From Clostridia bacterium (lineage in GTDB: Bacteria; Bacillota; Clostridia; Saccharofermentanales; UBA5734), in the NCBI GenBank assembly GCA_017997315.1, contig JAGOFF010000006.1, positions 1 through 26,636 on the forward strand: DNA of 26,636 bases, read 5' to 3'. Positions 1-7,548 of the stretch are shown piece by piece; position 1 is the first letter of the stretch, and the number at the start of each line of letters is the position of its first letter. A program made the position numbers and the translations under genes. The notes beneath the pieces were generated by a model, which was given only the letters and a program-made list of their open reading frames with translations, had not been told where the DNA came from and searched no databases.

Positions 1-1313
1 GGGCAGGCGGCCGGCTGCGCGCGGGAGACGACCGTCTCCCCGCAGTCGGCGCAATACCACGCCGGGATCCGGTGTCCCCACCAGAGCTGGCGCGAAATGC
101 ACCAGTCCCGGATGTTTTCCATCCAGTTGAAGTAGATCTTCTCGAACCGTTCGGGGACAAACCGGGTTTGTCCGTTCCGCACCGCCTCAATCGCGGGCTC
201 TGCCAGCGGCTTCATGCGTACGAACCACTGCATCGACACCTTGGGCTCCACGGTGGTCGAGCAGCGGTAACAGGTTCCGACATTGTGACGGTGGGGTTCG
301 GTCTTGACGAGGAAACCGCCCGCCTCGAGATCCGCGATGATTCTCTTGCGCGCTTCGTACCGGTCGAGCCCCGCGTATGCGCCGCCCGTCTCCGCGATCC
401 GCGCGTCGTCGGTCATGATGTCCACGATCTCGAGGCCGTGGCGCTGGCCGACCTCGTAGTCGTTGGGATCATGCGCCGGCGTGATCTTGACGACGCCCGT
501 CCCGAACTCCCGATCCACGTAGGTGTCCGCAATCACCGGGATGCGCCGGTCGACCAGCGGCAGCAGGACGGTCTTCCCGACCATGTGCGTGTACCGTTCG
601 TCCTCCGGGTGCACCGCGACCGCGGTGTCGCCGAGCATGGTTTCGGGGCGGGTGGTCGCGACGGTCACGTACCCGGTGCCGTCCTCGAGCGGATACCGGA
701 TATGCCAGAAATGTCCGTCCTGTTCTTCATACTCGACCTCGGCTTCGGAAATCGAGGTCCTGCAGTGCGGACACCAGTTGATGATTTTCTCGCCCCGGTA
801 GATGAGCCCCTTCTCGTACAGTCGGACAAACACTTCGCGCACCGCAAGGGACAGGCCCTCGTCCAGCGTGAAGCGTTCGCGCTCCCAGTCGCAGGACCCC
901 CCGAGCCGCTTGAGTTGCTCGATGATCCGTCCGCCGTACTCCCGGCGCCACTCCCATGCGCGCTCCAGGAATCCTTCCCGGCCCACGCCGGCCTTGGTAA
1001 GGCCTTCCTCCGCCATCGCGGCCACGATCCTCGCCTCGGTGGCGATGGAGGCATGGTCCGTGCCGGGCAGCCAGAGCGTTTCAAATCCCTGCATCCGCTT
1101 GAAGCGGATCAGGACGTCCTGCAACGTGGTGTCCAGCGCGTGCCCCATATGGAGCTGTCCCGTGATGTTGGGCGGCGGAATCACGATCGTGAACGGCGGC
1201 TTGTCCGAATGCGCGTCGGCCCGGAACCGGCCGTCCTCAAGCCACTGCACATAAATGCGGCTTTCGATGTCCCGGGGTTCGAATGTCTTGGGGATGTCGT
1301 CGATGCGTGCCAT
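1..1313 (-). CDS. valS: Valyl-tRNA synthetase, N-terminal part (runs off left edge)
   Basis: Class I aminoacyl-tRNA synthetase that charges tRNA-Val in the cytoplasm. About 437 N-terminal residues are present; the C-terminal part lies beyond the left edge. The Rossmann catalytic core begins with PPPNITGQLHMGHAL, containing the HIGH-type signature at residues 55-58, followed by GTDHASIATE near residues 84-93, both typical of ValRS rather than IleRS or LeuRS. The editing (CP1) domain is recognised by VATTRPETMLGDTAVAVHPED-type sequence in the middle of the fragment, and GHRIPAWYC lies near the left edge. The start is the ATG whose complement is 1311-1313, preceded by GGAGGGAGATCCC as ribosome binding site. 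The T-box leader just upstream, with a valine specifier, independently supports the assignment. The class is certain; only the missing C-terminus is unseen. Confidence 0.97.
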   Translation of the reverse strand, partial: MARIDDIPKTFEPRDIESRIYVQWLEDGRFRADAHSDKPPFTIVIPPPNITGQLHMGHALDTTLQDVLIRFKRMQGFETLWLPGTDHASIATEARIVAAMAEEGLTKAGVGREGFLERAWEWRREYGGRIIEQLKRLGGSCDWERERFTLDEGLSLAVREVFVRLYEKGLIYRGEKIINWCPHCRTSISEAEVEYEEQDGHFWHIRYPLEDGTGYVTVATTRPETMLGDTAVAVHPEDERYTHMVGKTVLLPLVDRRIPVIADTYVDREFGTGVVKITPAHDPNDYEVGQRHGLEIVDIMTDDARIAETGGAYAGLDRYEARKRIIADLEAGGFLVKTEPHRHNVGTCYRCSTTVEPKVSMQWFVRMKPLAEPAIEAVRNGQTRFVPERFEKIYFNWMENIRDWCISRQLWWGHRIPAWYCADCGETVVSRAQPAAC

Positions 1314-1333
1314 GGGATCTCCCTCCGAAATAG

Positions 1334-1366
1334 AAAAACTCCGTCCAGCCGACAACTGGACGGAGT
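1334..1366 (-). terminator. Regulated intrinsic terminator of the valS T-box
   Basis: On the minus strand ACTCCGTCCAG (complement of 1356-1366) pairs perfectly with CTGGACGGAGT (complement of 1338-1348) over 11 bp around a 7-nt loop, followed by a run of T. It competes with the antiterminator described for the leader. Confidence 0.93.
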
Positions 1367-1552
1367 CCGATCACTCCGCGGTACCACCAGTCTTCCCCGT
1401 CCGTTGCACGGGGCTCTCTCGGCCGTTGCGGCGGCCAACCGTTCCGCGCTCCCGGGCAACCTTCCCCGCCGACCTTCCCGGGACGCCTTGCAGCCTGTGG
1501 GCGCCCCTCTCTGACGGTGTCGTGGCGAGTACTCCTCCCGCTCATCGCGCGG
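1334..1552 (-). promoter_or_regulatory. T-box riboswitch leader of valS (valine specifier GUU)
   Basis: Tandem features of a canonical transcriptional T-box can be read on the minus strand. Stem I closes with CCGCGC (complement of 1547-1552) against GCGCGG (complement of 1444-1449). The AGUA side of the specifier loop is followed by CUCGCC, which pairs with GGCGGG. The opposite side reads GAAG then GUU (complement of 1458-1460), a valine codon in the specifier position. An AGAGAG bulge and an eight-pair distal helix follow. The conserved T-box UGGUACCGCG lies at the complement of about 1377-1387, with UGGU matching a tRNA ending ACCA after discriminator A. GGACGG (complement of 1397-1402) can pair with CCGUCC (complement of 1358-1363) as the antiterminator, and that same CCGUCC is needed by the terminator. 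Uncharged tRNA-Val should therefore allow read-through into valS. Confidence 0.93.
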
Positions 1553-1575
1553 ATCAATGGATATATGTGATGCTT

Positions 1576-1604
1576 ATCTTATTCCGAACACCCGCTTTTT
1601 TCAA
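1576..1604 (-). promoter_or_regulatory. Promoter of the valS leader
   Basis: Minus-strand TTGAAA (complement of 1599-1604) and TAAGAT (complement of 1576-1581) are 17 bp apart, a close match to a housekeeping sigma-A promoter. Transcription would begin near 1569, about 17 nt before stem I of the T-box. Confidence 0.75.
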
Positions 1605-1616
1605 CCCCGCCCGGCG

Positions 1617-1622
1617 TATGAT
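1617..1622 (+). promoter_or_regulatory. Candidate -10 element of the alcohol dehydrogenase gene
   Basis: TATGAT lies about 60 bp before the dehydrogenase start on the plus strand. No good -35 box is visible at the right distance; the area overlaps the divergent valS promoter, so the two may interfere with each other. Weak evidence. Confidence 0.35.
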
Positions 1623-1682
1623 ACACTGAAATCCGACATCGCCGGGCGCGCGCGGCCGGCAACCGGAAAGCGAGGATTCATC

Positions 1683-2873
1683 ATGAACAACTTCAACTTC
1701 TACAGTCCGACGGAGTTCGTGTTCGGGCGGGGAACGGAAGAACAGGTCGGCGCGCTGGTCGCCAAGTACGGCGGAACCAAGGCGCTGATTCTTTACGGCG
1801 GCGGGTCGGTCATCCGCTCCGGACTCTTCGATCGGACCGTCCGAAGCCTCGATGCCGCGGGGATCGCGCATCTCGCGCTGGGCGGGGTCAAACCCAATCC
1901 GGTGGACTCGCTGGTATACGAAGGCATCGATCTGTGCCGTCGGGAGGGTGTGGATTTCATCCTCGGCATCGGGGGCGGCAGCGCGATCGATACCGCCAAG
2001 GCGGTCGCGGCCGGGGTTCCGTATGACGGCGACTTCTGGGATTTTTACTCGTACAAGACCAAACCCGCCCGCGTCCTGAAGCACGGCTGCATCATCACGC
2101 TGCCCGCAACGGGTACGGAAGGGTCGGACAGTTCCGTCATCATGCGTGAATCGGACATGCTCAAGCGCGGCATGAGTACCGATCTCAACCGCCCCTTGTT
2201 TTCGATCATGAATCCGGAACTGACTTTCACGCTGCCCCCCTACCAGACCGCCAGCGGCATCGCCGACATGATGTCGCACATTCTGGAACGGTATTTCACC
2301 AACACCCTGCACGTCGAAGTGACGGACCGCATCGCCGAAGCGCTGCTGACGACGATCGTCCGGAACGCCCCTGTCGTTCTGCGCGAACCGGAGAACTACG
2401 ACGCACGCGCGGAAATCATGTGGGCGGGAATGCTCGCCCACAACAACATCTGCGGCGTCGGCCGGGAGCATGACTTCAGCGTGCACCAACTCGAGCATGA
2501 ACTGAGCGCGATGTACGACGTGGCGCACGGCGCGGGTCTGGCGGCGCTCACGCCCGCCTGGATCGGATACCAGATCCCGCACAATCCGATGCGGTTCGCC
2601 CAGCTGGCGGTCCGGGTGTTCGGGTGCCCCATGGATTTCGAGTTCCCCGAGACGACCGCCCGGGACGGGCAACGCCGCCTGGCGGCCTTCTTCCGGTCCA
2701 TCGGCATGCCGGTCAACCTGCAGGAGCTGGATGGACGGATCCGTCGGGAAGACATCCCCGCACTGACCGCCAAGGTGAAAAGAAAACCGGACGGAACGGT
2801 CGGATTCTTCCGGCCGCTCCGGACCGAGGACATCACAGCGGTCTACGAGCAATCCTTTGACTGGAACGGATGA
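1683..2873 (+). CDS. Iron-containing (group III) alcohol dehydrogenase, YqhD/butanol dehydrogenase-like
   Basis: Predicted NAD(P)H-dependent reduction of aldehydes to alcohols (or the reverse), cytoplasmic, 396 residues, the usual length for the family. The N-terminal dinucleotide-binding half contains GIGGGSAIDTAKA near residues 95-107. The metal-binding half supplies the four expected iron ligands: Asp195 and His199 (in DMMSH), His268 (in HQLEH) and His282 (in AHGAG). The MNNFNFYSPTEFVFGRG beginning and FDWNG-type end resemble the NADPH-dependent butanol dehydrogenase/YqhD branch rather than the FucO branch. The ATG at 1683 was chosen because GCGAGGA lies six bases upstream; upstream in-frame starts fall inside the control region. 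It is a single-gene unit between the valS leader and a strong terminator. The physiological substrate cannot be told from sequence. Confidence 0.92.
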   Translation: MNNFNFYSPTEFVFGRGTEEQVGALVAKYGGTKALILYGGGSVIRSGLFDRTVRSLDAAGIAHLALGGVKPNPVDSLVYEGIDLCRREGVDFILGIGGGSAIDTAKAVAAGVPYDGDFWDFYSYKTKPARVLKHGCIITLPATGTEGSDSSVIMRESDMLKRGMSTDLNRPLFSIMNPELTFTLPPYQTASGIADMMSHILERYFTNTLHVEVTDRIAEALLTTIVRNAPVVLREPENYDARAEIMWAGMLAHNNICGVGREHDFSVHQLEHELSAMYDVAHGAGLAALTPAWIGYQIPHNPMRFAQLAVRVFGCPMDFEFPETTARDGQRRLAAFFRSIGMPVNLQELDGRIRREDIPALTAKVKRKPDGTVGFFRPLRTEDITAVYEQSFDWNG

Positions 2874-2902
2874 CCCTGTCCGCTGACCGCCGGATCGAAC
2901 GG

Positions 2903-2950
2903 GCGGGACGGACCCTCGCGTGCGAAGCACCGCTGGTCCGTCCCGCTTTT
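2903..2950 (+). terminator. Intrinsic terminator after the alcohol dehydrogenase
   Basis: GCGGGACGGACC (2903-2914) pairs perfectly with GGTCCGTCCCGC (2935-2946), 12 bp, followed by TTTT. The minus-strand reading has no T-run after the stem, so it mainly serves the plus-strand gene. Confidence 0.88.
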
Positions 2951-2963
2951 CCGGCCGGTCCGG

Positions 2964-3719
2964 TCAGCGCAGTCCCATCGCTGCCAGATGGACGTAGCTG
3001 GAGTGCAGGCAGTCGAACGGCGAGCCGACGCAGGTATCCTGTTCGACCATCAGCCACTCGGTTCCCGCGTCCCGGCACGCTTCCAGGATCGACATGAAGT
3101 TCATGTTCCCTTCGCCGACCGGAGTCATCACGCGTCCGCCGTCGTAGGCCATGTCCTTGAGATGGACGATTTCCGCCCGCCCCGCCATATGCCGGATCCA
3201 CCAGGCGGGATCCCCTCCCCCGGCCTGGATCCAGAACGTGTCGAGGATGAAGCCGAGCCGGTCCGGCTGGAACCCGTCCGCGATCCTCTGGAGCAGCGGT
3301 TTGCCTTCATGGCGGGCAAACTCGAAGTCATGGTTGTGGTAATGCAGTTTCATGCCGGCGGCGGCGATCCGGTCCGCAGCCGGACCGAAGTCCCGTATGA
3401 ACCGGTCGACGCCCTCGGCACCGGTCCGGTACTCCTGCGGCATGCTTCCGATACCGATGTGGCGCGCGCCCAGGATGCGGTGCTCGGCGATCACGGCGTC
3501 CGTCTCCCGCAGAATCCTCTCCTGTGCGGTATGGGTGACAACGATCGCCAGTCCGTGGCGGTCGCAGATCTTCCGGATCCGATCCGGGGGGATCGGCCCC
3601 ACCGCGGACACCTGGACCGTCGTATACCCCATGGCGGCGACCTTTTCCATGGCGGCGTCAAATCCCGCCTCATCCTGGGTGAATTCCCTGATCGTGTACA
3701 ATTGCGCTCCGAGAAGCAT
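2964..3719 (-). CDS. Sugar phosphate isomerase/epimerase-like TIM-barrel protein
   Basis: 251 residues of the AP-endonuclease-2 (xylose isomerase-like) TIM-barrel superfamily, which includes IolE, hydroxypyruvate isomerases and sugar epimerases. Likely metal ligands of the barrel are visible in order: Glu133 in YHNHDFEF, Asp160 in FILDTFW, His186 in IVHLKD and Glu226 in MVEQD. The ATG at 3719 was chosen because GGGAGG lies upstream at good spacing and the product then begins MLLGAQLYTIRE, typical of the family. An in-frame upstream extension exists but runs through a hairpin and promoter area and looks non-coding. It is a single gene, divergent from the ABC operon. YHNHDFEF resembles inosose-dehydratase-like and YcjR-like proteins, but the substrate is unknown. 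Confidence 0.88.
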   Translation of the reverse strand: MLLGAQLYTIREFTQDEAGFDAAMEKVAAMGYTTVQVSAVGPIPPDRIRKICDRHGLAIVVTHTAQERILRETDAVIAEHRILGARHIGIGSMPQEYRTGAEGVDRFIRDFGPAADRIAAAGMKLHYHNHDFEFARHEGKPLLQRIADGFQPDRLGFILDTFWIQAGGGDPAWWIRHMAGRAEIVHLKDMAYDGGRVMTPVGEGNMNFMSILEACRDAGTEWLMVEQDTCVGSPFDCLHSSYVHLAAMGLR

Positions 3720-3735
3720 GGCACATCCTCCCGCC

Positions 3736-3760
3736 GCCCGTCCGGTCCGGCCGGACGGGC
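3736..3760. repeat. Perfect 10-bp inverted repeat in the divergent promoter region
   Basis: GCCCGTCCGG (3736-3745) and CCGGACGGGC (3751-3760) are separated by 5 bp. The repeat lies directly upstream of the ribosome binding site of the isomerase gene. On the plus strand it is followed by CCTTTTCC, so it could act as a weak terminator of antisense transcription; on the minus strand it would be a 5' leader hairpin. It could also be a protein operator. Confidence 0.6.
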
Positions 3761-3857
3761 CCTTTTCCATCATCATACCCGATATCGGACGCGTCCACGG
3801 CACTCCCGGAAACAATCGAATCATTCGATGGAATCGGCGTGCGCTCGCGCAAGATCG

Positions 3858-3866
3858 TGATAAAAT
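3858..3866 (+). promoter_or_regulatory. Candidate extended -10 promoter of the ABC exporter operon
   Basis: TGATAAAAT on the plus strand gives an extended -10 element (TGN followed by TAAAAT at 3861-3866). No convincing -35 box. Transcription would start near 3873, leaving a leader of only about 20 nt, which argues against the first ATG at 3877 as the translation start. Confidence 0.5.
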
Positions 3867-3891
3867 AAGTCCCATTATGGAGAAAAAGAAT

Positions 3892-5718
3892 ATGCTTGGC
3901 ATCACGCAAGACAATGTCTACCGCTTCGTCGGCAAGCCGTTCCGCTGGGTTTGGGCGCTCATCGGCCCGCATCGGACGAGTTATCTGATCTGCATGTGCA
4001 TCACCTGTCTGCTGGTCACGTTCAGCGTCGTTCCGTCCACGATAGCGGGCCGGATGATCGACGAGGTGCTCAACGGAGGCCATTTCGACCGGCTGTGGGC
4101 CTATCTGCCGCTGATGGTGGCCTTCCCCTTCGCTCGCGCCTTGATCGGGGTCATGAACCGGTATTTCTACGAGCGCGCCTCGCAGGACGCGCTGATGCGC
4201 CTGCGGGACGGGCTGTACGAAAACCTGCAGTCGATGGACCGCTCTTTTTATGACTCGACCCGTACCGGGGACCTCATGACCATCATGGGCGGAGACCTTG
4301 ACATGGTCCGCCACTTCACATCGTTCGTCATGTGGTCGGCGGCGGAGCAGATCGTGATTTTCGTGTTCGGCGGCGTCTACCTGTTCTCGATCAACTGGGT
4401 GCTTGCGCTCACCGCGGTCCTGTTCGCTCCGTTCATCGGCTATTTTGCGTTCAAGCTGGGTTCCAGTGTCCGGCCGATGTGGCAGCAGGTCCGGCGCCAG
4501 TTTTCGGCGCTCAACTCGGTCGTCACGCAGAATATCGGCGGCAACCGCATCGTCAAGGCGTTCGCGCGCTCAGACTTTGAGGAGGAGAAGTTCGAACGGG
4601 AGAACAACGCCTACCGGGAGGCGAACATCGCGAGCGGCCGGATCTGGACACACTACATCCCCATTCTCGACGGCATGGCGAACTTCCTGACCATTCCGAC
4701 CATCCTGGTGGGCGGATTCATGGTCATCCGGGGCCGGATGACCATGGGTGAACTCGTGACGTTCAACGGCCTGCTTTTCCTCATGAGCAATCCGATGCGG
4801 CAATCCGGCTGGCTGATCAACGACATCCAGCGGTTTGTGGCCTCGGCGGAACGCATCCTGGACCTCCTCATCACGCGGTCGCGGCTGGTCTCCCCTGCCA
4901 AGGGCAAGGCCGATGCCGTTTCCGGACGGATCGAGTTCCGGGACGTTTCGTTCTCCTATCCCGACTTTTCATTGCATGCGGATGTCCGCGGCCGATCCGT
5001 CCGGCAGACCCCCGCACTGAACCACGTGAGTTTCACGGTCGAACCCGGGAGCACGCTCGGCATCATCGGTTTGACCGGATCCGGCAAGTCCACCCTCATC
5101 CAGCTGGTCGCGAGGTTCTACGACCCGACGTCCGGCCAGGTCCTGATCGACGGAACGGATCTGCGAGAGTACGATCTGGATGCGCTGCGCCGCTCCATCG
5201 GATTGGTTTCACAGGATGTGTTCCTGTTTTCGGACACGGCGGAAGGAAACGTGGCGTACGGAAATCCCGATCTCCCGTTCGAGGACGTCGTCCATGCCGC
5301 GCGTACCGCCGCCGCGGACGATTTCATCCGCAAGATGCCCGAAGGATACGACACCATCGTCGGAGAGCGCGGGGTCGGCCTGTCGGGTGGGCAGCGCCAG
5401 CGCATCTCGCTGGCAAGGGCGCTCGCGTGCAACCCCTCCATCCTGCTGCTGGACGACACGACCTCCGCGGTCGACATGGAAACCGAAGCGGAGATCCAGC
5501 AGGCTCTGGACGCCTCCTACGGCGACCGCACCGTGCTGATCGTCGCGCACCGCATCTCATCGGTCCGGCATGCCGACCTGATCCTGGTCCTCAAGGACGG
5601 CGAGATCGCGGAACGCGGCACGCATGAGGAACTGCTGGCCATCGGCGGCATGTATGCGGACGTGTACCGGACCCAGCTCGGAGACGCGACCGAGGGAGAG
5701 GAAACGACGCATGGCTAG
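3892..5718 (+). CDS. ABC exporter half-transporter, subunit with degenerate Walker B (TM287/BmrC-like)
   Basis: 608-residue half-transporter with an N-terminal six-helix ABC exporter membrane domain (about 25-310) and a C-terminal nucleotide-binding domain (about 345-600). Visible motifs: A-loop Tyr356, Walker A GLTGSGKST at 393-401, Q-loop Gln441, canonical LSGGQ at 497-501, Walker B ILLLDD with Asp522 replacing the catalytic Glu, and switch His553. The Asp substitution marks the non-hydrolysing site of heterodimeric exporters such as TM287/288, BmrCD and LmrCD. An extra segment of roughly 15 residues sits between the A-loop and Walker A. Start chosen at ATG 3892, with GGAG nine bases upstream; ATG 3877 lies too close to the -10 box. 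The stop overlaps the next gene by 8 bp, indicating co-translation. Substrate is unknown; multidrug or lipid-like compounds are usual for the family. Confidence 0.93.
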   Translation: MLGITQDNVYRFVGKPFRWVWALIGPHRTSYLICMCITCLLVTFSVVPSTIAGRMIDEVLNGGHFDRLWAYLPLMVAFPFARALIGVMNRYFYERASQDALMRLRDGLYENLQSMDRSFYDSTRTGDLMTIMGGDLDMVRHFTSFVMWSAAEQIVIFVFGGVYLFSINWVLALTAVLFAPFIGYFAFKLGSSVRPMWQQVRRQFSALNSVVTQNIGGNRIVKAFARSDFEEEKFERENNAYREANIASGRIWTHYIPILDGMANFLTIPTILVGGFMVIRGRMTMGELVTFNGLLFLMSNPMRQSGWLINDIQRFVASAERILDLLITRSRLVSPAKGKADAVSGRIEFRDVSFSYPDFSLHADVRGRSVRQTPALNHVSFTVEPGSTLGIIGLTGSGKSTLIQLVARFYDPTSGQVLIDGTDLREYDLDALRRSIGLVSQDVFLFSDTAEGNVAYGNPDLPFEDVVHAARTAAADDFIRKMPEGYDTIVGERGVGLSGGQRQRISLARALACNPSILLLDDTTSAVDMETEAEIQQALDASYGDRTVLIVAHRISSVRHADLILVLKDGEIAERGTHEELLAIGGMYADVYRTQLGDATEGEETTHG

Positions 5719-7534
5719 AAACCGCTACGATGTCGATGAAGAACTGGACACACCCTTCAACGCGCAGCAGTTCCGACGCATCCTCCGATATGTGCGCCCG
5801 TATGCCGGCCGGATCGGCAAAGCGCTCGCCATCTCCCTGACCAGCAGCGCGCTGAGCCTGCTGTCCCCCATTCTGCTCATGCTGGTCATGGACAAGGTCA
5901 TCCCGGACAAGAACATTCCGGCGCTGTTCCTGATCTCCGGCGGGCTGACTGCGATCATCGTGCTGTCCGCCGTGTTGACGCGCATGCGCATGGGCACCAT
6001 GGTGAGCGTGGGACAAAGCATCATCCACGATATCCGGCTTGACATGTTCCGCCATCTCCAGTCCCTGCCCTTCGCCTACTTCGACAACCGGCCGCACGGC
6101 AAGATCCTGGTTCGGATCGTGAACTATGTCAACAGCATCAGCGACCTGCTGAGCAACGGCATCGTCAATGTCATCGTGGACATGATCAGTCTGGTGATCA
6201 TCCTCGTGTACCTGTTCCTGGTCAATCCGGTTCTCGCGGTGTACTCCATGGTGGGGATCCCGCTCCTTCTGATCGGCGTCCTCTCCCTAAAAGGCGCGCA
6301 GCGCCGCGCCCAGCAGGCGCAGTCGCGCAAGATGTCCAATCTCACCGCCTATACGCATGAAAGCATCATCGGGATGAAGGAAACCCAGGCGTTTGTCCGG
6401 GAAGAGGTCAACCGCGGCATCTTTTCCAGACTGCAGTGGGCATTCCGCAAGCAATGGATGAAAACCGCGATGCTCAACATCGTGCTGTGGCCCTACATCG
6501 ACCTGGTATCCAACTGTACGGTCGCGTTCCTGTACGGATTGGCCGCGTACGCGCTGTCCGGACGGGTCGGCATGGCCGTGACCGTGGGCGAGATCGTCGC
6601 GTTCGTCGGATATGTATGGCGTTTTTGGGCGCCGATCACCAACCTCTCGAACTTCTACAACCAGCTTCTCAGCGCGGCGGCCTACATCGAGCGGATTTTC
6701 GAGTTTCTCGACGAACCGCTTCTCATCGAAGACAAGCCGACCGCCATCGAGCTGCCGACCGTTCACGGAACCGTGACATTCCGCGACGTGCACTTCGAGT
6801 ATGAGCCGGGGCACCCGGTGCTGACAGGTGTGACGTTCGAAGCCAAACCCGGCGACACCATCGCCCTGGTCGGCCCGACCGGAGCGGGCAAGTCCACGAT
6901 CGTCAATCTCATCGGGCGTTTTTACGACGTCTCGCCGGATTGCCTTTTCATCGACGGCCACGACATCCTTGATGTCCGTCAGGACTCCCTCCGTCGCCAG
7001 ATGGGCATCATGATGCAGGAACCGTTCCTGTTTCCGGACACCATTCTGGAAAACATCCGCTACGGCCGGCTCGACGCAACGGACGAGGAGTGCATCGAAG
7101 CCGCGCGGGCGGTCCATGCGGACGAATTCATCCGCCGTTTTCCGGACGGATATCGTATGGAGATCAACGAGCAGGGTTCCGGCGTATCGGCGGGGGAAAA
7201 GCAGATGATCTCGTTCGCACGCGTCCTGCTGGCCAACCCGCGCATCCTCATCCTCGACGAAGCGACCGCAAGCATCGACACGCAGACGGAGAAGCTCCTG
7301 CAGAAGGGGCTGGAACGGCTTCTCGCCGGGCGGACCTCTTTCATCATCGCCCACCGGCTGTCGACGATCCGCACCGCGACGCAGATCCTGTATATCGACC
7401 GGGGCACCATTGTGGAGCGCGGAACGCATGACGAACTCCTGGCGCTCGGCGGCTCGTATGCGCAGCTGTTCCACAGCCAGTACAAGGCGTTCGCCGAGTC
7501 GGTCGTCCCGCCCGCGCCTACCGCATCCGTCTAG
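5711..7534 (+). CDS. ABC exporter half-transporter, partner with degenerate signature motif (TM288/BmrD-like)
   Basis: 607 residues; membrane domain at about 25-330 and nucleotide-binding domain at about 350-590. Motifs: A-loop Tyr364, Walker A GPTGAGKST at 388-396, Q-loop Gln436, signature VSAGE (492-496) in place of LSGGQ, intact Walker B with Asp516-Glu517, and switch His548. The altered signature would face the Asp522 Walker B site of the preceding subunit, making one inactive and one active ATP site. This is the arrangement known for heterodimeric exporters, so the two genes almost certainly encode one membrane complex. The ATG overlaps the end of the upstream gene by 8 bp and is preceded by GGGAGAGGAAACGACGC. 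The downstream MFS gene follows after 14 bp. Confidence 0.93.
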   Translation: MARNRYDVDEELDTPFNAQQFRRILRYVRPYAGRIGKALAISLTSSALSLLSPILLMLVMDKVIPDKNIPALFLISGGLTAIIVLSAVLTRMRMGTMVSVGQSIIHDIRLDMFRHLQSLPFAYFDNRPHGKILVRIVNYVNSISDLLSNGIVNVIVDMISLVIILVYLFLVNPVLAVYSMVGIPLLLIGVLSLKGAQRRAQQAQSRKMSNLTAYTHESIIGMKETQAFVREEVNRGIFSRLQWAFRKQWMKTAMLNIVLWPYIDLVSNCTVAFLYGLAAYALSGRVGMAVTVGEIVAFVGYVWRFWAPITNLSNFYNQLLSAAAYIERIFEFLDEPLLIEDKPTAIELPTVHGTVTFRDVHFEYEPGHPVLTGVTFEAKPGDTIALVGPTGAGKSTIVNLIGRFYDVSPDCLFIDGHDILDVRQDSLRRQMGIMMQEPFLFPDTILENIRYGRLDATDEECIEAARAVHADEFIRRFPDGYRMEINEQGSGVSAGEKQMISFARVLLANPRILILDEATASIDTQTEKLLQKGLERLLAGRTSFIIAHRLSTIRTATQILYIDRGTIVERGTHDELLALGGSYAQLFHSQYKAFAESVVPPAPTASV

Positions 7535-7548
7535 AAAGAGGTTCCTGC

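Noticed and set aside
72..1514. Long plus-strand open frame of 480 codons opposite valS
   Set aside because: It lies antisense to clear valS coding sequence, has no ribosome site and a low-complexity product rich in Arg, Pro and Val; typical of the complementary frame in GC-rich DNA.
6287..7474. Minus-strand frame of 395 codons opposite the second ABC subunit
   Set aside because: Antisense to the nucleotide-binding domain with all motifs intact on the plus strand; no ribosome site or recognisable product.
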